A DNA stretch of 64,000 bases from Phoronis australis (Eukaryota; Phoronida; Phoronidae), in contig NMRA01000067.1 of the NCBI GenBank assembly GCA_002633005.1, positions 27,420-91,419 on the forward strand. Direction: 5' to 3'. Under the pieces are notes generated by a model. The model was not told where the DNA came from. It did no database searches and saw nothing but the letters and a program-made list of their open reading frames with translations. Below, piece by piece: positions 12,201-27,200 of the stretch. The translations under genes and the position numbers were made by a program. Position 1 is the first letter of the stretch. Every line of letters starts with the position of its first letter.

Positions 12201-15200
12201 TTAAACAAGGAGAAAAGTATTGTCAAAACTAGTATACTATATATTGTATGCTTCATCATTTTAGGTGATCCCATAGTCCATTTTCTGTGTTTTGTTTCTG
12301 CACAATCTTATCATATATTTGTGCTGTTCTCAGTGAGTCTCACGATGGTCATCAAATGATCATGGGTATGGAAGATGGTGCCATACGTATTCAGCCTCTG
12401 CAAGAGAGTAACGACCTCAGCTCTCTGGGTCCTTATTGGTCACTTCACATGCATGACAACCACTACGGTCGCATTAACCAGATCGCCACGAGCTTCGACG
12501 GAAACTACTTGTTCAGCGTTGGAAATGACGGCAACTTTTTCTCGTACAACTTCATGGGACAGAAGGAAATTGAGGAACAGACAGAAGTGAACAAGGCCAA
12601 GATACCATCGGCAAAGGTGAGGGTCAAAGATCAAGGGTCAGGGTGAGGCTGTCATTGGGCCGGTTATCTGAATCAATAGAAAAACTAACAATAATCTTGT
12701 GTGTAAGGAAGATAAACCAGTGATTAATGTATTTTACTGTTCAGAATGTATTAAGTGAGTGACCAGCCAACACATAGACTGCTTCTGGTGAGACATCTTC
12801 TTAATACATACTAAGATGCAGATGCAGTATTGTTCATCTGCTCTTGTTTTGGACTATCAGTCACGTCTTTTCTGAATAATAAAAATTGCAAGATGATTTT
12901 GTAACATACCATAAATAGTCAATGAAATGTAACTCAAATAAGTAAATGACGATTGTCTGTAGTTAGGTTTTAATCAAACCACTACTCTGCAACCTTTTCT
13001 TATTTTAGAAGATACCTGCAGGTGAAGAGCAAGTCATTGAAGACATTGATGACCCAAGTCATTATAGGTATGTTAAGGCAAATATTTCGATTTCGATAAG
13101 GCTTTGATAACTTTCTGTTATTGGTGATTTAAGTAATGCCTAACAATTATCATGTGTATGGTAGAGAGGTATTCAGGCTTATTGTAGTGCCCTCTGGTGG
13201 AGCACTCATTTGGGACATGGCACAACGGTTTGAATGATACTCGCAAATTTTGTAGCAACCATGCTTAGTTTCGTAAAAGATGTTTTAAGTTTTAATCCTG
13301 CCCGTGATGTTTTATTTTTTTATTTAAATGCCTTTGATCCGTGTTAACCTGAACGTGTCAGTTGTGTGTCTTTTTCTGTCTCATAGTAATGTGTACTCTC
13401 TTGGAAGTTGACATAGAAAACTACTTGTACAGGTCTATAACCTGAGTAATAATTTTTGAAGCTCTTTGACTTTAAGAACTGTGATTGTGTCAAGTGAAGC
13501 TTTGTTATGGGACCTACTGTTAGCATTTTTGCAATCATTTACCCCCACTAACATCTAATCGCAACTGCCGTGTATTTCACAGTATTGAAGATGCCAAACA
13601 GAAAGCGGAGTACGACAAAATGATGAAACTGGCTGAAGAGAAGAAGCAAGGAGTTCGCCGGACAATCGCACAACTGCGCAGGAACTTCAAGAAACTCATG
13701 TTGAAGAATGACGAGCTGCCACCGCATCTACAGCTGTCTAAGAAGGTGTGATAAATGGCATGGACTGGGCTGGAGAACAAAATATTTTTTCTATTCCATT
13801 TTTTAAATCAACATTCAAGCATTATCGTAAAGTCATTATGTCTCAGTATAGATCAAGTGCATTTTATAAAATGTGGCAAAAGAAAATTGTAGTTGTTGAA
13901 TCTCAGAAATGGGATACGATAATTATTCCCCATGTAATTCACACGAAAAAATTGCCAAACTTGTCATTTAAACGCTGGATTATTTTTTTGCATATTTGTG
14001 GTGAAAGTCATGCTAGCAATTCGTTCAAAGTTTCTTAATCTTTATTTCTGTTCAGAAATTTGAAACTTTTCCTTAATGTTGTGCACTAGATAAGTGAAAA
14101 GTTAATATGATAATTTTATTTTATAAGTAATATTTCATGATGTGTCTCTTAATTCTACTTGTTGATGAACTTGATTTGAATACGTTACTGTAGTTTTGTG
14201 TGGGGCTGTACTAAATGTGGACTACTATTGGTTTTTGCAGGAGTTTGAGATGGACCCAGAGATTAAGAAAGAACTGGAGAAACAGACGAAGGAGAAGATA
14301 GACTTGGTGAGGAAAGAGATGGCGTGGGACGCTGAGAAACACCAGATACAGCTAGACAAACTAAGGCAGAGGTGAGTTGGTGACTGCAAACTGCTCATAG
14401 AGCTTGGCCTTGGAACTATTTTCAGATGGTGCCCTCGTTCATCCAGTTAGTGTCTAAAGCTGTGGCCTCATTCCGGGCTTGGCTATTCAAAACCAATAGG
14501 GGGTAATAAAACGGTCGTCTTCTCAGCCAGAACCACAATCCCTTTGTTAAGCTGTGTTTACTTAAACAGGCCAACTGGAATATTTGTATGACTAATAGCA
14601 GTGCTCACATGTCAATTTCAAGAGGTCTATTTTATTTGCACATGACACTCATGAGTTACAACTTTCCCAAAACTCTCTAAGCCACTATGTGGATTTGTTA
14701 CCCCTTCCAAGCCCGAAATGTGGGTGGCACAACATGACATAGGGACATCTTCTGCCTCATTTGCTGAGCATCCAGATGTCATATCTGTCACATGAAGTGA
14801 TAAAGTTACTTTTTGAAAATATATGTCTTGCCTGAAACTCTGAATGATTGTATTGCGCACAACAAGTAGAGTTAGCTATGTCCAGTTATGCTAAACAGTA
14901 GAAAGCTGCAAAGTAATATTTTGACTTTTCTTATGCTAACCAGTCTAGTTCATCTGTGGATAATTTGAAAAAAGTAAAAATCTGCGAATAGATGAATTTT
15001 TCCTTATGGGTTCTATAATACTCATCATACAATTTTATTCCCCGGCACTATGTCGCAGTACCGATTGGACATATGATTTGTGTCTGGTCAGTTTCACTGC
15101 AACATTTGTCCTTAAAAGCATTTTGCCTCTTACACACCGCCTCATATCTGTGTCCTTGCAACAAATTTTATTTTGAACTCAGTTGTTTTCTACATGATCA

Positions 15201-18200
15201 CACAGATGGTTGGCTTACAAATGATGTGCTGCTTTAACTGTCGGCGATCTGACTGCGACCAATTATTTTTACTGTTTCAGATTCAAAGCTGTGGTTGAGT
15301 GTGAGCGCATCGTGGTGAAGTCCTTCCGGTCACCACATGAAGTGAGCAGTTTCCGAGCAGCAAAACTTGACGAGAACTTCTTTGCTCACAAGTCTGAGAT
15401 GGAGCGACGTCGGGCGCTTACTACACACAAAGAACTGACAGCCGAGACCAGCACTGATGTACTTGTTGGTAAGATGGGTTTGAAGATTAACATGCATTTG
15501 TTTAATAGCGTAAAAAGCAGATTTAATACGTTTCAGAGAGTAAAAAATCGTATTAACTAAATACAATTGCAAATCTTCTTTTTAAACTGGGGTTGGTTGT
15601 ATTTAGACCTGACGTGTTGCCCACTGGTTAAGTCTGATAGTACTATGACTGTGCTGTATGTGCGATTAACGTGAATTGTGATGATACCTTCAGTGAAATT
15701 CTAGTGGTAATTTTTTCTACCGAGAAACTTTGTCTACACCTTTGCACTCGTTAGAAACCCACACATTTTCGCTGTGCCTTGTTCATTGTCATTAGATACG
15801 TATCAGAGCCATAGTGCATTGACTGCTTACAAGATGATGAAGGGTGATCTAAGCCCCTTTTGTATGGAGCAGAGCAATTGTGACATTAGTAGTGATTTCA
15901 ATAGTAGCTCTTTGAATTGCGATAAATCATTTGTTTGTGTGTCGTCAGCATGCGTGATGCAGGACGTAAGACTGCAGCAAACGCTTGTAATAGACCACTT
16001 TGATATCTGCAGTTGACAACTGACTTTGTGTAGAATAGTCACTTATATGGAGATGTTTGTAATGTTATTGTTAATTGGAAGTCAATGACCCTTGAACTCT
16101 TCATGCCCTACTGTGACACCCACATTCACCTTCGCGTGTACATGTGTTCACAGGCCAGAAGTCCAATGAGAGTCTGAAGGCAGATGGCGTGACTGGAGAG
16201 GACACTCAGGCCAACATTAAGACGACTCTGAAGGGCAGCATGGGTGAGAGGATCACTAAGGCACTGGAGAAGGTGGAGGCCAAGAAGAAGAAGAGGGCGG
16301 TGAGGAAGGCTGAGGTGAGCAGTAGACATTTGGGTCACTGGAGGGTTAGCTGGTTGAGCAGTCTGGAGGGCTGAGGTGAGCAGTTGAAATGTGGATCACT
16401 GGGGGGTTAGCTGGTTGAGCAGTCTGGAGGGCTGAGGTGAGAAGTAGAGATTTGGGTCACTGGAGGTGGGCTGGTTGAGCAGTCTAGAGGGCTGAGGTGA
16501 GCAGTAGAGATTTGGATCACTGGGGGTTAGCTGGTTGAGCAGTCTGGAGGGCTGAGGTGAGAAGTAGAAATTTGGGTCACTGGAGGTGGGCTGGTTGAGC
16601 AGTCTAGAGGGCTGAGGTGAGCAGTAGAAATATGGGTCACTGGGGGGTATTGCAGATGGACGTAAATTTCACTGTTGGCATGATGTCAACGTGATTGTTC
16701 AACAACTGTATCATGACACATAATGATGTGATGGTGTTGTTAATGTCATGAAAAGAGAATTATTAATGTTATGTTAATTGAGAAAGTCGAAAGAAAGAAA
16801 GGGATGACCTGTGGATGTAACTCGGTTTCTTGGTATAGTGTATCCTATTTGTTAAATAAATAAATTTTGAATTTAAAAAAGCAATTTGATGTCCTGAGTT
16901 GCTGCATTTTGCCAGAAGGGTGAGCAAGGACAGTACGCTAGTTGTCATTACGTCGTCGTATTGATTTTCATGATTTTTATTCTTGTGTTGTCATGTTCAG
17001 TTTCTCAATGTTTGGTTGAATGAAAATGAATTGTCATGTTGGGCATTTATGATCGACATATGTCCCGAATAATTAATAGATAAATGATACATGCATCGCA
17101 AACTTGTTACCATAGATGAAAAGGAGACCGAGGTAGGCGATATGAGGTCATTTAATATGACCAATACAATTACCATATAATGAATAAATAAAATTGGTAA
17201 TCTCTTGTAAGATGGGCAATAAAAAATCGCCGGCCACGTGGAAGTAATAGAGAGTGACGAAAACTGGGAAGTAGAGGGTGGGAAAATTAATAAGTTTTGG
17301 AACGTACGACAATGTGGCTGGAACAATGATGAATTAAAAGTGAGGTTACAATAACAAAGAAAAACGCCTAAGGACACGTGACAATCATCAGCCTATAAGA
17401 GCCAAGAGCTGACCAAACTCGAGGCACGTGATAACAACAGACCAATAGGAAGGCTGGGAAAACGACGTGAAGTCCTACATAAGGGAATAATGGAATAGAC
17501 CGAAATGAGGGGGGGGAAGGAGTAAGACGGGTCCATATGCTCACATAAATAAATTTGACGAGTGAAATACCAGTCATGACAAAGTTGCTTTTGTCAGGTC
17601 TGCATTCATGTGGGGATCATTGATTAGTGCTGTTTAGAAAAGACGGGACATTTTTCTGTCATGTTCGAACATTTCATACTTGTCTGTCGAACATATGTTG
17701 TGGCAAATGGCATTTTCAAAATAATAGAAATAATTGCAGGTGGCCAAGTGGACCCATTGCAATGGTCACTTGGAACCATTTTCATGCTTTATTAAATATT
17801 GAAGACTGAACTGAGGAGCCAGAGACCTGACTCAAGGGTCTAGCAGTGTGGCCCACCGGGATTCACTTACCCATGACCTCGAGTAAAGAAAGCGGACACT
17901 TATCACTCTTGGCCGCATTGCCTCCTGCGTTTACAAAAACTGTGACCTCTGTTTCAGTGGGACCACCTCTACACTAACAAACCTGACGATGATTATGAAG
18001 ACCCTGCTGATGTGACCGCCATCAAGGAGGCTCAGGACAACATGGGCGACTTCAAGTTAAAGACGGCTGATGATTACGTTGTACCCGACCATCTACGTAT
18101 GAACGTGGAGAAGGCTCGCTTTAAGCTCATGATTCTCAAAGACTTGGTTAGTCAATAGATGTCTCTGTTATGTGAACTTTGTGCCATCTTTCTAAATTGT

Positions 18201-21200
18201 TTGTTAATCAGCACAGCACAGTTTCACTTGTGACATTTCGCCATTGGTAATAAGTTTATCAAATTGTACAAGCTTGCATCAACCAGGGATACGTTCAAAA
18301 TGAGAAGTGTTTATGTCATCTCGGGGGACGTAGTACAGCTGAAAATTGAATCCTAAACCCAATTAAAATTGTGAGCTGAAGCTCAAGTTTGCGCTATTAC
18401 TCCATAATTCCCTGCCAACACAACAGCTGACTCAGCTGACTGTTAACAGTCAACAGGCACATAGTTGTAGGACATGATGAGGGGTCATAAGGGATTACAT
18501 TAGGTGACCAAGCAGCTTAAGCAGCTGGACTGAATTCAATGGGCTGTTGTGTTTGCATTAGCAAACTCCAACTTTATGATCAATAATCATTGGATGGTCA
18601 GTTTTTACCTGTACTGGGTTCCTGATATTGGAAAGTGTTTAGCTTTAATATCTCTCCATATACAACAATATAATGTTGCCTATATATGTTAATACAAAGG
18701 ACATGTGGACTGAGCATGTTGACTTTTGTAGTTCATTATAATGTCAGTATGTAGTGGGGCCATTTGCTTTTATTTCATGTCCCGTCTTCTAATTCAGATC
18801 CATGAGCGAAAGTACGCATTTAATCAAAAGCTGTTGGCCTTGCGCGACAAGAAGATTCGGATCATTGACGAGATCAAGAATGCTGTTGCTGAACTAAAGA
18901 CTGTCCAGACCCAACTGGGTCCTGAGAAGTCCAAGTCTATACCATCGGTACCCGAGCTACACCCGGATGAGGTGCCTGAAAGGTAAGGTACTTACAAGAT
19001 ATCAGATACCTTAGTCTGTTGTATGGCTTTGTTTCAATGATTAATCTGAAAACAGTTCAAACTTGCTGTCTCATTTCCTCTACAAGAGTTGTTATGTGAC
19101 AATGATAATGTTTTCTATATTCTAATCTACCTGTCAAAAGATTCCAGCTAAACTGCTGCTATGATTGGGATATTGTCAGAACTTGACATGATGAAAATGT
19201 TTGTTTACAAATACAGCATGCAACAGCTTAAAGCCTCAAGTGCAGCAGAATTTTTGTTTTTTTTTGTTTTCATTAATAAGATTGGTTACATAGCTTAATA
19301 GGTATGTCTGTGAATACTGTACATTTAGAATCAAATAATGTTTGAGCTCATTTTTTAGAAGAATCAGTTTTTTATTATTTTTCTTTTTAAGTGTTTTTTT
19401 AACAACTTGAGTTAACACTTGGAATTTTGCACAATTGCTCTTGGAACCAAAACAAGGTTTAATAACGATTAATTCTGTGATCAAATACTCCACTGTAAAC
19501 TTGTTGTGTTACCGTTTGACTTTATATATCCAGTTCAAACTGTGGCTGCATGGGCTTAAAGTATGACAAGCACCTCGGTAACAAACATTGAACAGTGACT
19601 GCATGAACAAGGCAAAATGTTGAAGTCAGCGGTGTTTGTTAGAGTTAGTGGCTATAGGGAAAGATAATCAGGCATAAATTATTACTTCTTGTAGCCTGCA
19701 CAAAAATCTCCAAGTGACATACTTCTCATTTAGCAACAAATAAATATTTGTGCTGTTAGATGAGATTTAAATTGTCGATGATTTCGGTATTTCACTGTAC
19801 CATGGTTTACACTGTCTAGAAAAATGGAGTACACACGTGAGTCTCTGCTGCTCTTCAAAGAAAGGTACGAGAAACAGTTGTTGGCTGAGAAGATGGGTAC
19901 CAGTGCGTCGGACGCAGCAGGCGGAGGAGGGGGTGGCTTTGGAGGATTTGGTGGAGGCAGTGGTGCTGCCCCTAGTAACAGTAGTCATCCTAGCAAACAA
20001 ACAGTGACATCTATGGTGAGTTTTGAGAGTACATTAGAAGGACGTTGTTAGAAAAGAATTACAGAAATTGTGACTTTTTGTTTTTTTCTTTTACATCGAT
20101 TTGTTTTTGAAACAGTTTCTTCTGTCTTTTCGTTGCGCTTTAGAGAATGTCTTGCGTGCTCTTTCTTACACCCGTTTAATTTAGCTATTTACCGTCTAAG
20201 CTATAGTCTGATCTGTCATTTGGTTTTGAGTGCAGAGCTAACAAATCTTCAGTAAGCTGGCAGTTTCGCTTACTATACTTTAGATTAGTTCTCTTCTAGC
20301 AAGTACCGTTTCTTTGTGTGTGGGCTTTAATATCTCTTCAACTGCCAACTTTATCCAGTTATAGACGTCACAAAATTTCCGAGATCTGTTATTCTGATAG
20401 CAGGACTCTCCTTATATGATTAGCTTAACTTTCTTCTGTTTCACTCATTCTCTCTGTCTCTAGCGCTCTGGCACTCGCCGACTATCCTCCACCATTAGTT
20501 CCCAGCAAAAGTTACTGAAGCAGGTTAGTTATAACTTAAAAGGATATCGAACCCAGTTTTGGCTTATCTACCTATATTAGAGACGACTTTCGCATCCAGT
20601 TCTCTGAAACAAAATGAGTGCTCTGTAGTCCTCGACAACCCTCAGACGTTTGAAAGCAAATTCTTTAAGTCCTAACAAAGTCTGCTGAACAGGCAAGTCT
20701 GACCTGCATTTCAAGCAAGTAACAGTGTAGGGAAAGCTCTGAGTCACCAAGAACAATAGTATCGACCTGTGGAACAGGAGGGTACTATGAGTTTTTAGTT
20801 GAAACCTGCTTTTATCACTCAAGTGTACGCCAATGATGCAGTAGCAGGTGAGAGAAAGAGGATTGTTCGAAATCACCAAAACACGGTTTAGTATCCTTTT
20901 AACCCAACAGACAGTCTGTTCAATTACACCCGGCCATGACGTTTCCTTTTGTTTCATGTAGTGAAATTTATCTCCTTGTTGTTGAGTTTTTTGCTTTGTG
21001 TTGTCAGTAGATCTCACTTGGTTACACGCACTTGGTGATGTCAAACAGTTCTCAGTAACCCGTTTGCTCCCTAGTGTGTGGTTGTCACTGCGGGTCCTTG
21101 TACTCATCAACTCTATTGCCCTTTATATCACGAATGCCTGTTCAATTGATTTTCTCATTTCATTTAAAATTAGGTCTCACCGGTTGTGCATTTTAAATAC

Positions 21201-24200
21201 TTGTTAACCATTGTCTTTGAATTATGATTATCTTTTGATGATAAATATAACTCACAAAATAATAGTTCTTATGGTTTAAATTAATAGATTTTACCATTTA
21301 AGCTCTTTTTAGTTCGATAATCTCAACTTTCAAAATTATTGATTTGAACAATTTGCCTTTCACTATTTTTGGTGTCGACTAATATTCGCCTCACTTTTAA
21401 CTAGCTTTTCTATTGTTTTGTTCAGCATGCCAAATCGCCCTCCAGTGGCCAACCACCAAACATGCAAGAGAGCCACGGAGAGTTGGATGCTTACAACGAG
21501 CTGTTGGCGGAGGAATCTGGCATGACGGAGCTGGAGATGCGCATCAAGATGGCAGAAGAGATCAGGTGAGTCATGAAAAGGATACGACATTTAGAACTGG
21601 CCTGTTGCCACTGCTGCCAGTAACATTGTTTGCCTGTAAAGTCGAGCTAGGGTCACAAAATTTTGATATCATGACTGTAAATAAACGTACACAAATGTTT
21701 CTAAAATTTGTCACAGCGCGTCTAATATTTTCTCCAAGATTGTGGAGCTGTTTTTTGTCTGGCTTTACGTTAATTAATCGCTGAAGTCATCGCCTTTGGG
21801 ACAGCGGTGAAAATGACAACGTATCCAAGTGATGACTTATTTCCAATATAATGAGCTTGTAAGTGGGATAGAAAAAAATTGTTTACTTACATGATGAGTT
21901 AAGTGAAGTGAGGTAGCATGTAGCAGAATGCAAAGGACTGGTTTTCTAAAATTCATGCTATTTTTATTCACCAGTGTGAATTATAAAGTGTTTAAATGCA
22001 GATAACTATTCTATGAAAAAGTAATAAAAAAGACACGAGTCAAAAGAATGTGATAACACATTTCTTGATTAACCATAAGATTACTTTTTAACCATCATGT
22101 TAGCATATGCATTCCATGTGAAGGAGGTTTATCAATTAATGATAGAATATATGTTTTCAACTATATTTCCGAACCAATTTCTACAATGTCTGAACCAAAT
22201 ATGTTTAATGGATTATCTCAATACCTGAAGGACTATAGGATCTTCTCAGTTAAAAGAGGGTTCTGGTTGACAGCAAAAAAATTTCTGACTTCATAGTCTT
22301 TAAATCTCAAAGTATGACCGCAGGAAGCAAGCTAAGCAAATGTTTAAATATCTGCTAAAGATCCTTCAGCCCCAGTTTACAATAAATATGCACAAAACGT
22401 AACTACTTGTGTTCATGTATTTGGATTCCTCACTGCAGATTGCTGTACCGACGAGACACTTTGCTCAGCAAGATTGAGAACACGGTGAAGTTGTTTGATG
22501 CTGAACTGCGCGTGCTAGGTCACGAGAAGGCTAAATGTGGAGTCGATCTCAAGAACGCTGATCTGAGGTATGATCATTTCTGTGTCAGTTTGACGCAGTG
22601 TAAACTAAAAGAATGTTTTACAAACTTTGCCCTTTCGGGAGGTAAGGCTTATAGACTCCCTTCATTGCTATTCATTGAACTGTCATGGTTTTGTTGCTTG
22701 CATTGTAATGTGCCAAACAAGTACACTTCTTTGTGTAGATGCTCAATAAATAGTTTTCTTTATTACTAATAATTGTAATTATTGTGTGATTTACTCAAAA
22801 AATATACAGCAATAGGTTTTCTAAAAAGTGGCAATGTAGGTCTTATCTAATAAGTGCATTGAGCTAAAACTTATAGTCTAGGATCATCATAAAATGGTGA
22901 CTTAAAAAGCCGGTTTTATTGTTGGCAAGATTTTCAATTACTGTAAAACTTTTCTTCCTTTCATTCGTGTGTTGCCCATTGACAGGCGTGTACTGTAAGA
23001 CCTTTCCTTTCAATCGTGTGTTGCCCATTGACAGGCACGTTACCCTGTTTGAGGAATTGATGTTGCTGAAAGAGTATGAGAAACATGAGAACGTTCTGGC
23101 TGAGAAACTGGAGCTGAAACAACGTGAGAAGTTGGACATGCACAATAAGGTATGGTGATTAGTTATTGGTCAGGAGCATGCGGATGATTGGTTGCTGGTC
23201 AGAAGCTTGCAGATGATTGCAATGGTTACTGGTCAGAAGCATGCAGATGATTGGTTATTGGTCAGAAACGTGCAGATCATTGGTTACTGGTCAGAAGCAT
23301 GCAGATGATTGGTTACTGGTCAGAAGCATGCAGATGATTGGTTATTGGTCAGAAGCATGCAGATGATTGGTTATTGACCAGATGCATGCACAATAAGGTG
23401 CGATGGTTGATATATCAGTTTTAATCTGATGTAACTTCCGTTATAAATGACGACTCTCACTTGTAGTAGTGTGATATATATTTATTCAAGAATACACAGA
23501 ACATACAAGGAAAACAATGACAAACCCAGAAATTGCAAGGCATTATATCTGGGTTGTAGACAGTACAATTAGATGAAAGTAGAAAACATAGAACACTATA
23601 TAGATATAATAATTGTGGTTGTATGGCAGAGGGTCACTTAACCACAGTGTATCAGTCATGTCTGTTTGTAACACTCTAGTTTGTTTATAAGTAATTAGAT
23701 GTCAACAATAGCAATAGTGGATATACCTTAATTTTTCTCTTAATTAGCTTTCTGGTAAATTACCCATCATTTCTGTCATTCCGCTTAAACTCAGCCATCG
23801 TGAGGGAATTTGCTTTCTGCTTGTGCTTAGCCACCACGATGGAGAGTAACAGGTTAATTTTGTCTGAATACTTTTGGCTTGTACTGTATTCTGCCTCAGT
23901 TCAGTGAAACTTGAGCTACTGAATTTTAATATTATTTCTACACGTGTGCAAACCCCTGCTACACAAATCTCATTTACTTGCCAAAACATTTTCTAACTCC
24001 AATTGTATTTTGATTTTGACTCAATTGTGCAGGGTATTTTGTGAAGTCTGAAGAAATTGTTCACGATACATGCAAATGCAATTATGTAATTTCTCTTGCA
24101 ATTCTGGTAGTTAAGAATTGATAACATGGTAATTATTAATTCCTATTTCATTTGATATTAAATTTGCAGATTATTGAGAACAATGATAGGCTGGCAACCA

Positions 24201-27200
24201 AACAGAAAGAGATTGAAAAACTTCTTGAGAAAGAAAAGGCACTTGACGGTACTTTCATGGCTTCCCTTGGTGACAATAACAAGTTTGCGGACTACTTGAC
24301 CAAAGTGTTCAAGAAGAAGATTAAACGCAAGAAGGCGAAAGCCACGGAAGACGGAGGTTAGTGACTTTGAACGTCTTGTCTGTCAAAATGTAGTGTGAAA
24401 TTTGTGTTTCTGTTTTGATGTGCCAGGTGTTGAGATAAAATGTGAAGTGTAGCATGATGGTTGTGTTAGTAAAATATGTTAAAATGTCCAAATATTTTAG
24501 CCCTTCATCAGTGGTAGGCACAAATCAAAAGGTGGTTCACATACAAACATTCTGTATTTTTTGTACATTTATTCCCAATAACTCATAAAGCTGTGCAATC
24601 TAATTCACAGTGATAATCACATACAACACGCAACAAGGCTAAAATTTAACCATCTATTTTTAAATCTAGCTAGCTGTATATTCTTTTGGAAAATGTATTT
24701 CTCCGTACTAATGTCCGTACTCTTTTAACTTTTGTTTTTCTCAGAATTATGAAAGTCTTACATTTCAATTAGCTATAATACTTGTCTAAGTATGAAAAAA
24801 AATGTTTTACAAAAATTATTACACATTGTCTCATCAGCTATAGTTCTTCTAATATATATCTTCATTCAATTCTTTGTGTATGTGAGACAATAAGCCCTTG
24901 CTGAAAATTACGTTATCTTTGATCAGGTTCAGATGAGGAAAGCGATGAAGACTCCAGTGACGATGACTCAGACTGGGATGAAGACGATGAGTCAGACTCT
25001 GAGGGTGGAGGTTATGACCTGGATATATGCCCTGCTGGATGTGACCAGGTAATAGCAACATAAAGAGCACTGGAGAAAGAAAAATTTCAAGCATAACTTT
25101 GAGAGTTGAGAAATACTGTAGTGCAATGAACAACCGAATGTAATTTGTATGCTAATGAAAGTTCTTACGCACACGGGGTGGTTTGTTTGCAGTTAGTTTG
25201 TAAGTGCGTGGTCATCGGATACTCTTTCTGTATGTTTGACCTATGTCCGGCATGCCCTATAAAACTGCACTTAAAAATATAATGTAACACTTGTGAAATT
25301 TGATGTCTTCACAAATCTTATGCCCTTGTATCTTGTATTTTTCTCAAATCTTTTTGGGGTGATTGCTATTTCAGGCACTTTATGACAGCACATGTCAGCT
25401 CAGAGAAAAACGTCTTGACTTAGAGGAGGCCTTGACAGAGGAGAAGAAAAACAGAGACCAGCTGAAAAAAGATGGTGAGCAGTTACAGAAGAAGGCCAAG
25501 GCCATACAGGGGGCGCTGAAGATGGCAGAGGCTGATTTAGAGGCATTCCAGGTATGAGATTGTTAAGGCTGTTTAAGACTTGTTATTTTGGAGGATTGTT
25601 TGAGGGAGTATGTTTACTTAATTATGGTTTGTTGGTTGTGCAGCACTTTCAAATTGGTCGAGTGCACGCCTGCTATTTGGCATTTATGTTACAAAAAGTA
25701 AATTAGCTGTTTAATAGAACGATCATGGTTTATTGTCATGACAAGATGCCTGTACACTATTTCACAGATGGTACATTTAGCACTCATTGTAACAAGGGCA
25801 TGCTCAGGATTTCATGAATAGTGCTCGACACAAAATATCATAATTTGCCACTGCTTTCTTGTACAAACTCACTGTATCAAGAATAGTTAGTCCTTGGCCA
25901 TCCAAATTTTCCTTAGATTTGCCACTGCATAGACATCTTCTGCTACATCATAGATAAACATGCCAAGAATTGTATGATGATACTTGGCTTACCTCAATTT
26001 CAAACTGCTGTCTGCTCCTTTATTAGCCTTGGTAATTGTCCATTAAGTTGTACTTAGCCGTGAATTAACGAGGAGCAGAATACTTTCTAATGCTGGTTCC
26101 AGCCCGGTGTAGACTGTATGTAAACAAGTTTGTAAAAGCTCCAATGACAGCATCAGCAGCCTGCTGCATACACAGTGATGTAATTTCCTACAGTTGCATT
26201 GTTTCTTTGAAGATCGCTGGCGGATTTCGAGGTAAACGAAACAGTCATGTTGCCCGATCTCGAACGATAAGGTTGTCAACGTAGGATTCTTTTCACGAAT
26301 GATTATGGAATTTCTTTCTTTTTGTCTTACAGCTTGAGAAGCAACAGAAGCTGAATGAGCTGGACATAGTGGTGACGCACAAACTTCACCAGATCCAACA
26401 CGTGGTCAACGGTGTGCTGCCGCAGGACCTGTCCTCCTGTCTCGTCTTCGAACTGCCAGACGTGACACGGCTCCAGCACAGGATCAAGGAGTTGGAACAG
26501 GAGAAAAGCCTGCAGAAGAAACAACAGAAGTAAGTGTTCCTTTGGAATAGAGATAGACTAAGTGTTAATGTGATGTCAGTAAAGGTTTTCTAGAAATGGA
26601 CTAGTATGAGTATAGTTACATTGCTTATTAATGGAGATATTGATACAATAGATGTTAAAGTGATATAGTTATCTAAATTTTTCTTAGAAATGGACTTTAG
26701 TATGATGGAAGTATACATTCCCTAGACATAGGAATGGACTAAGATGTTAGAATATACGTCACCATTTCCTAGGATGTAGATAGACAAAATATTACTATGA
26801 CAGAAGAGAGAATTTCCGGTTATTCACTGATCTGAAGTCGACATGTTTGCTCCAGCTGCACAGCTAACTGCTAGGTGGTCGCAATAAACAAAAGAACAGC
26901 GATCATAATATAACAATTTGTAAGCATTGTTATTGGACAGTTTTGATACATACAAGCACTAGTAGATAAACAGTTCCCTGAGAGGAGTAGATAGAAATGC
27001 CAATGTTTCTTGGAAATAAAAGTGGTTCATTTGTCACAAAGAATAAACTAATGGTTTTTCTTAACCATAACTTTCTTGTTTTCAGGGAAGCCAAGAAGAA
27101 GCATGTCAACTTGATAAAAGATCGAAAACTTTTCCTCGCCAAAATTGAAGAAATGAATGAAGCGTGTGACAAAGCAATGATCGCCAAGTTTGGACGCATT

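Noticed and set aside
20577-21110. 177-codon minus-strand open frame in CFAP44 intron 26
   Set aside because: It is the longest stray frame, but has no recognisable domain, no sign of splice partners, and sits inside an intron of a well-defined gene. Treated as chance.
22986-23034. Upstream acceptor as the true start of exon 29
   Set aside because: It adds 49 nt, shifts the frame and hits TAA at once. The downstream acceptor keeps the conserved frame.
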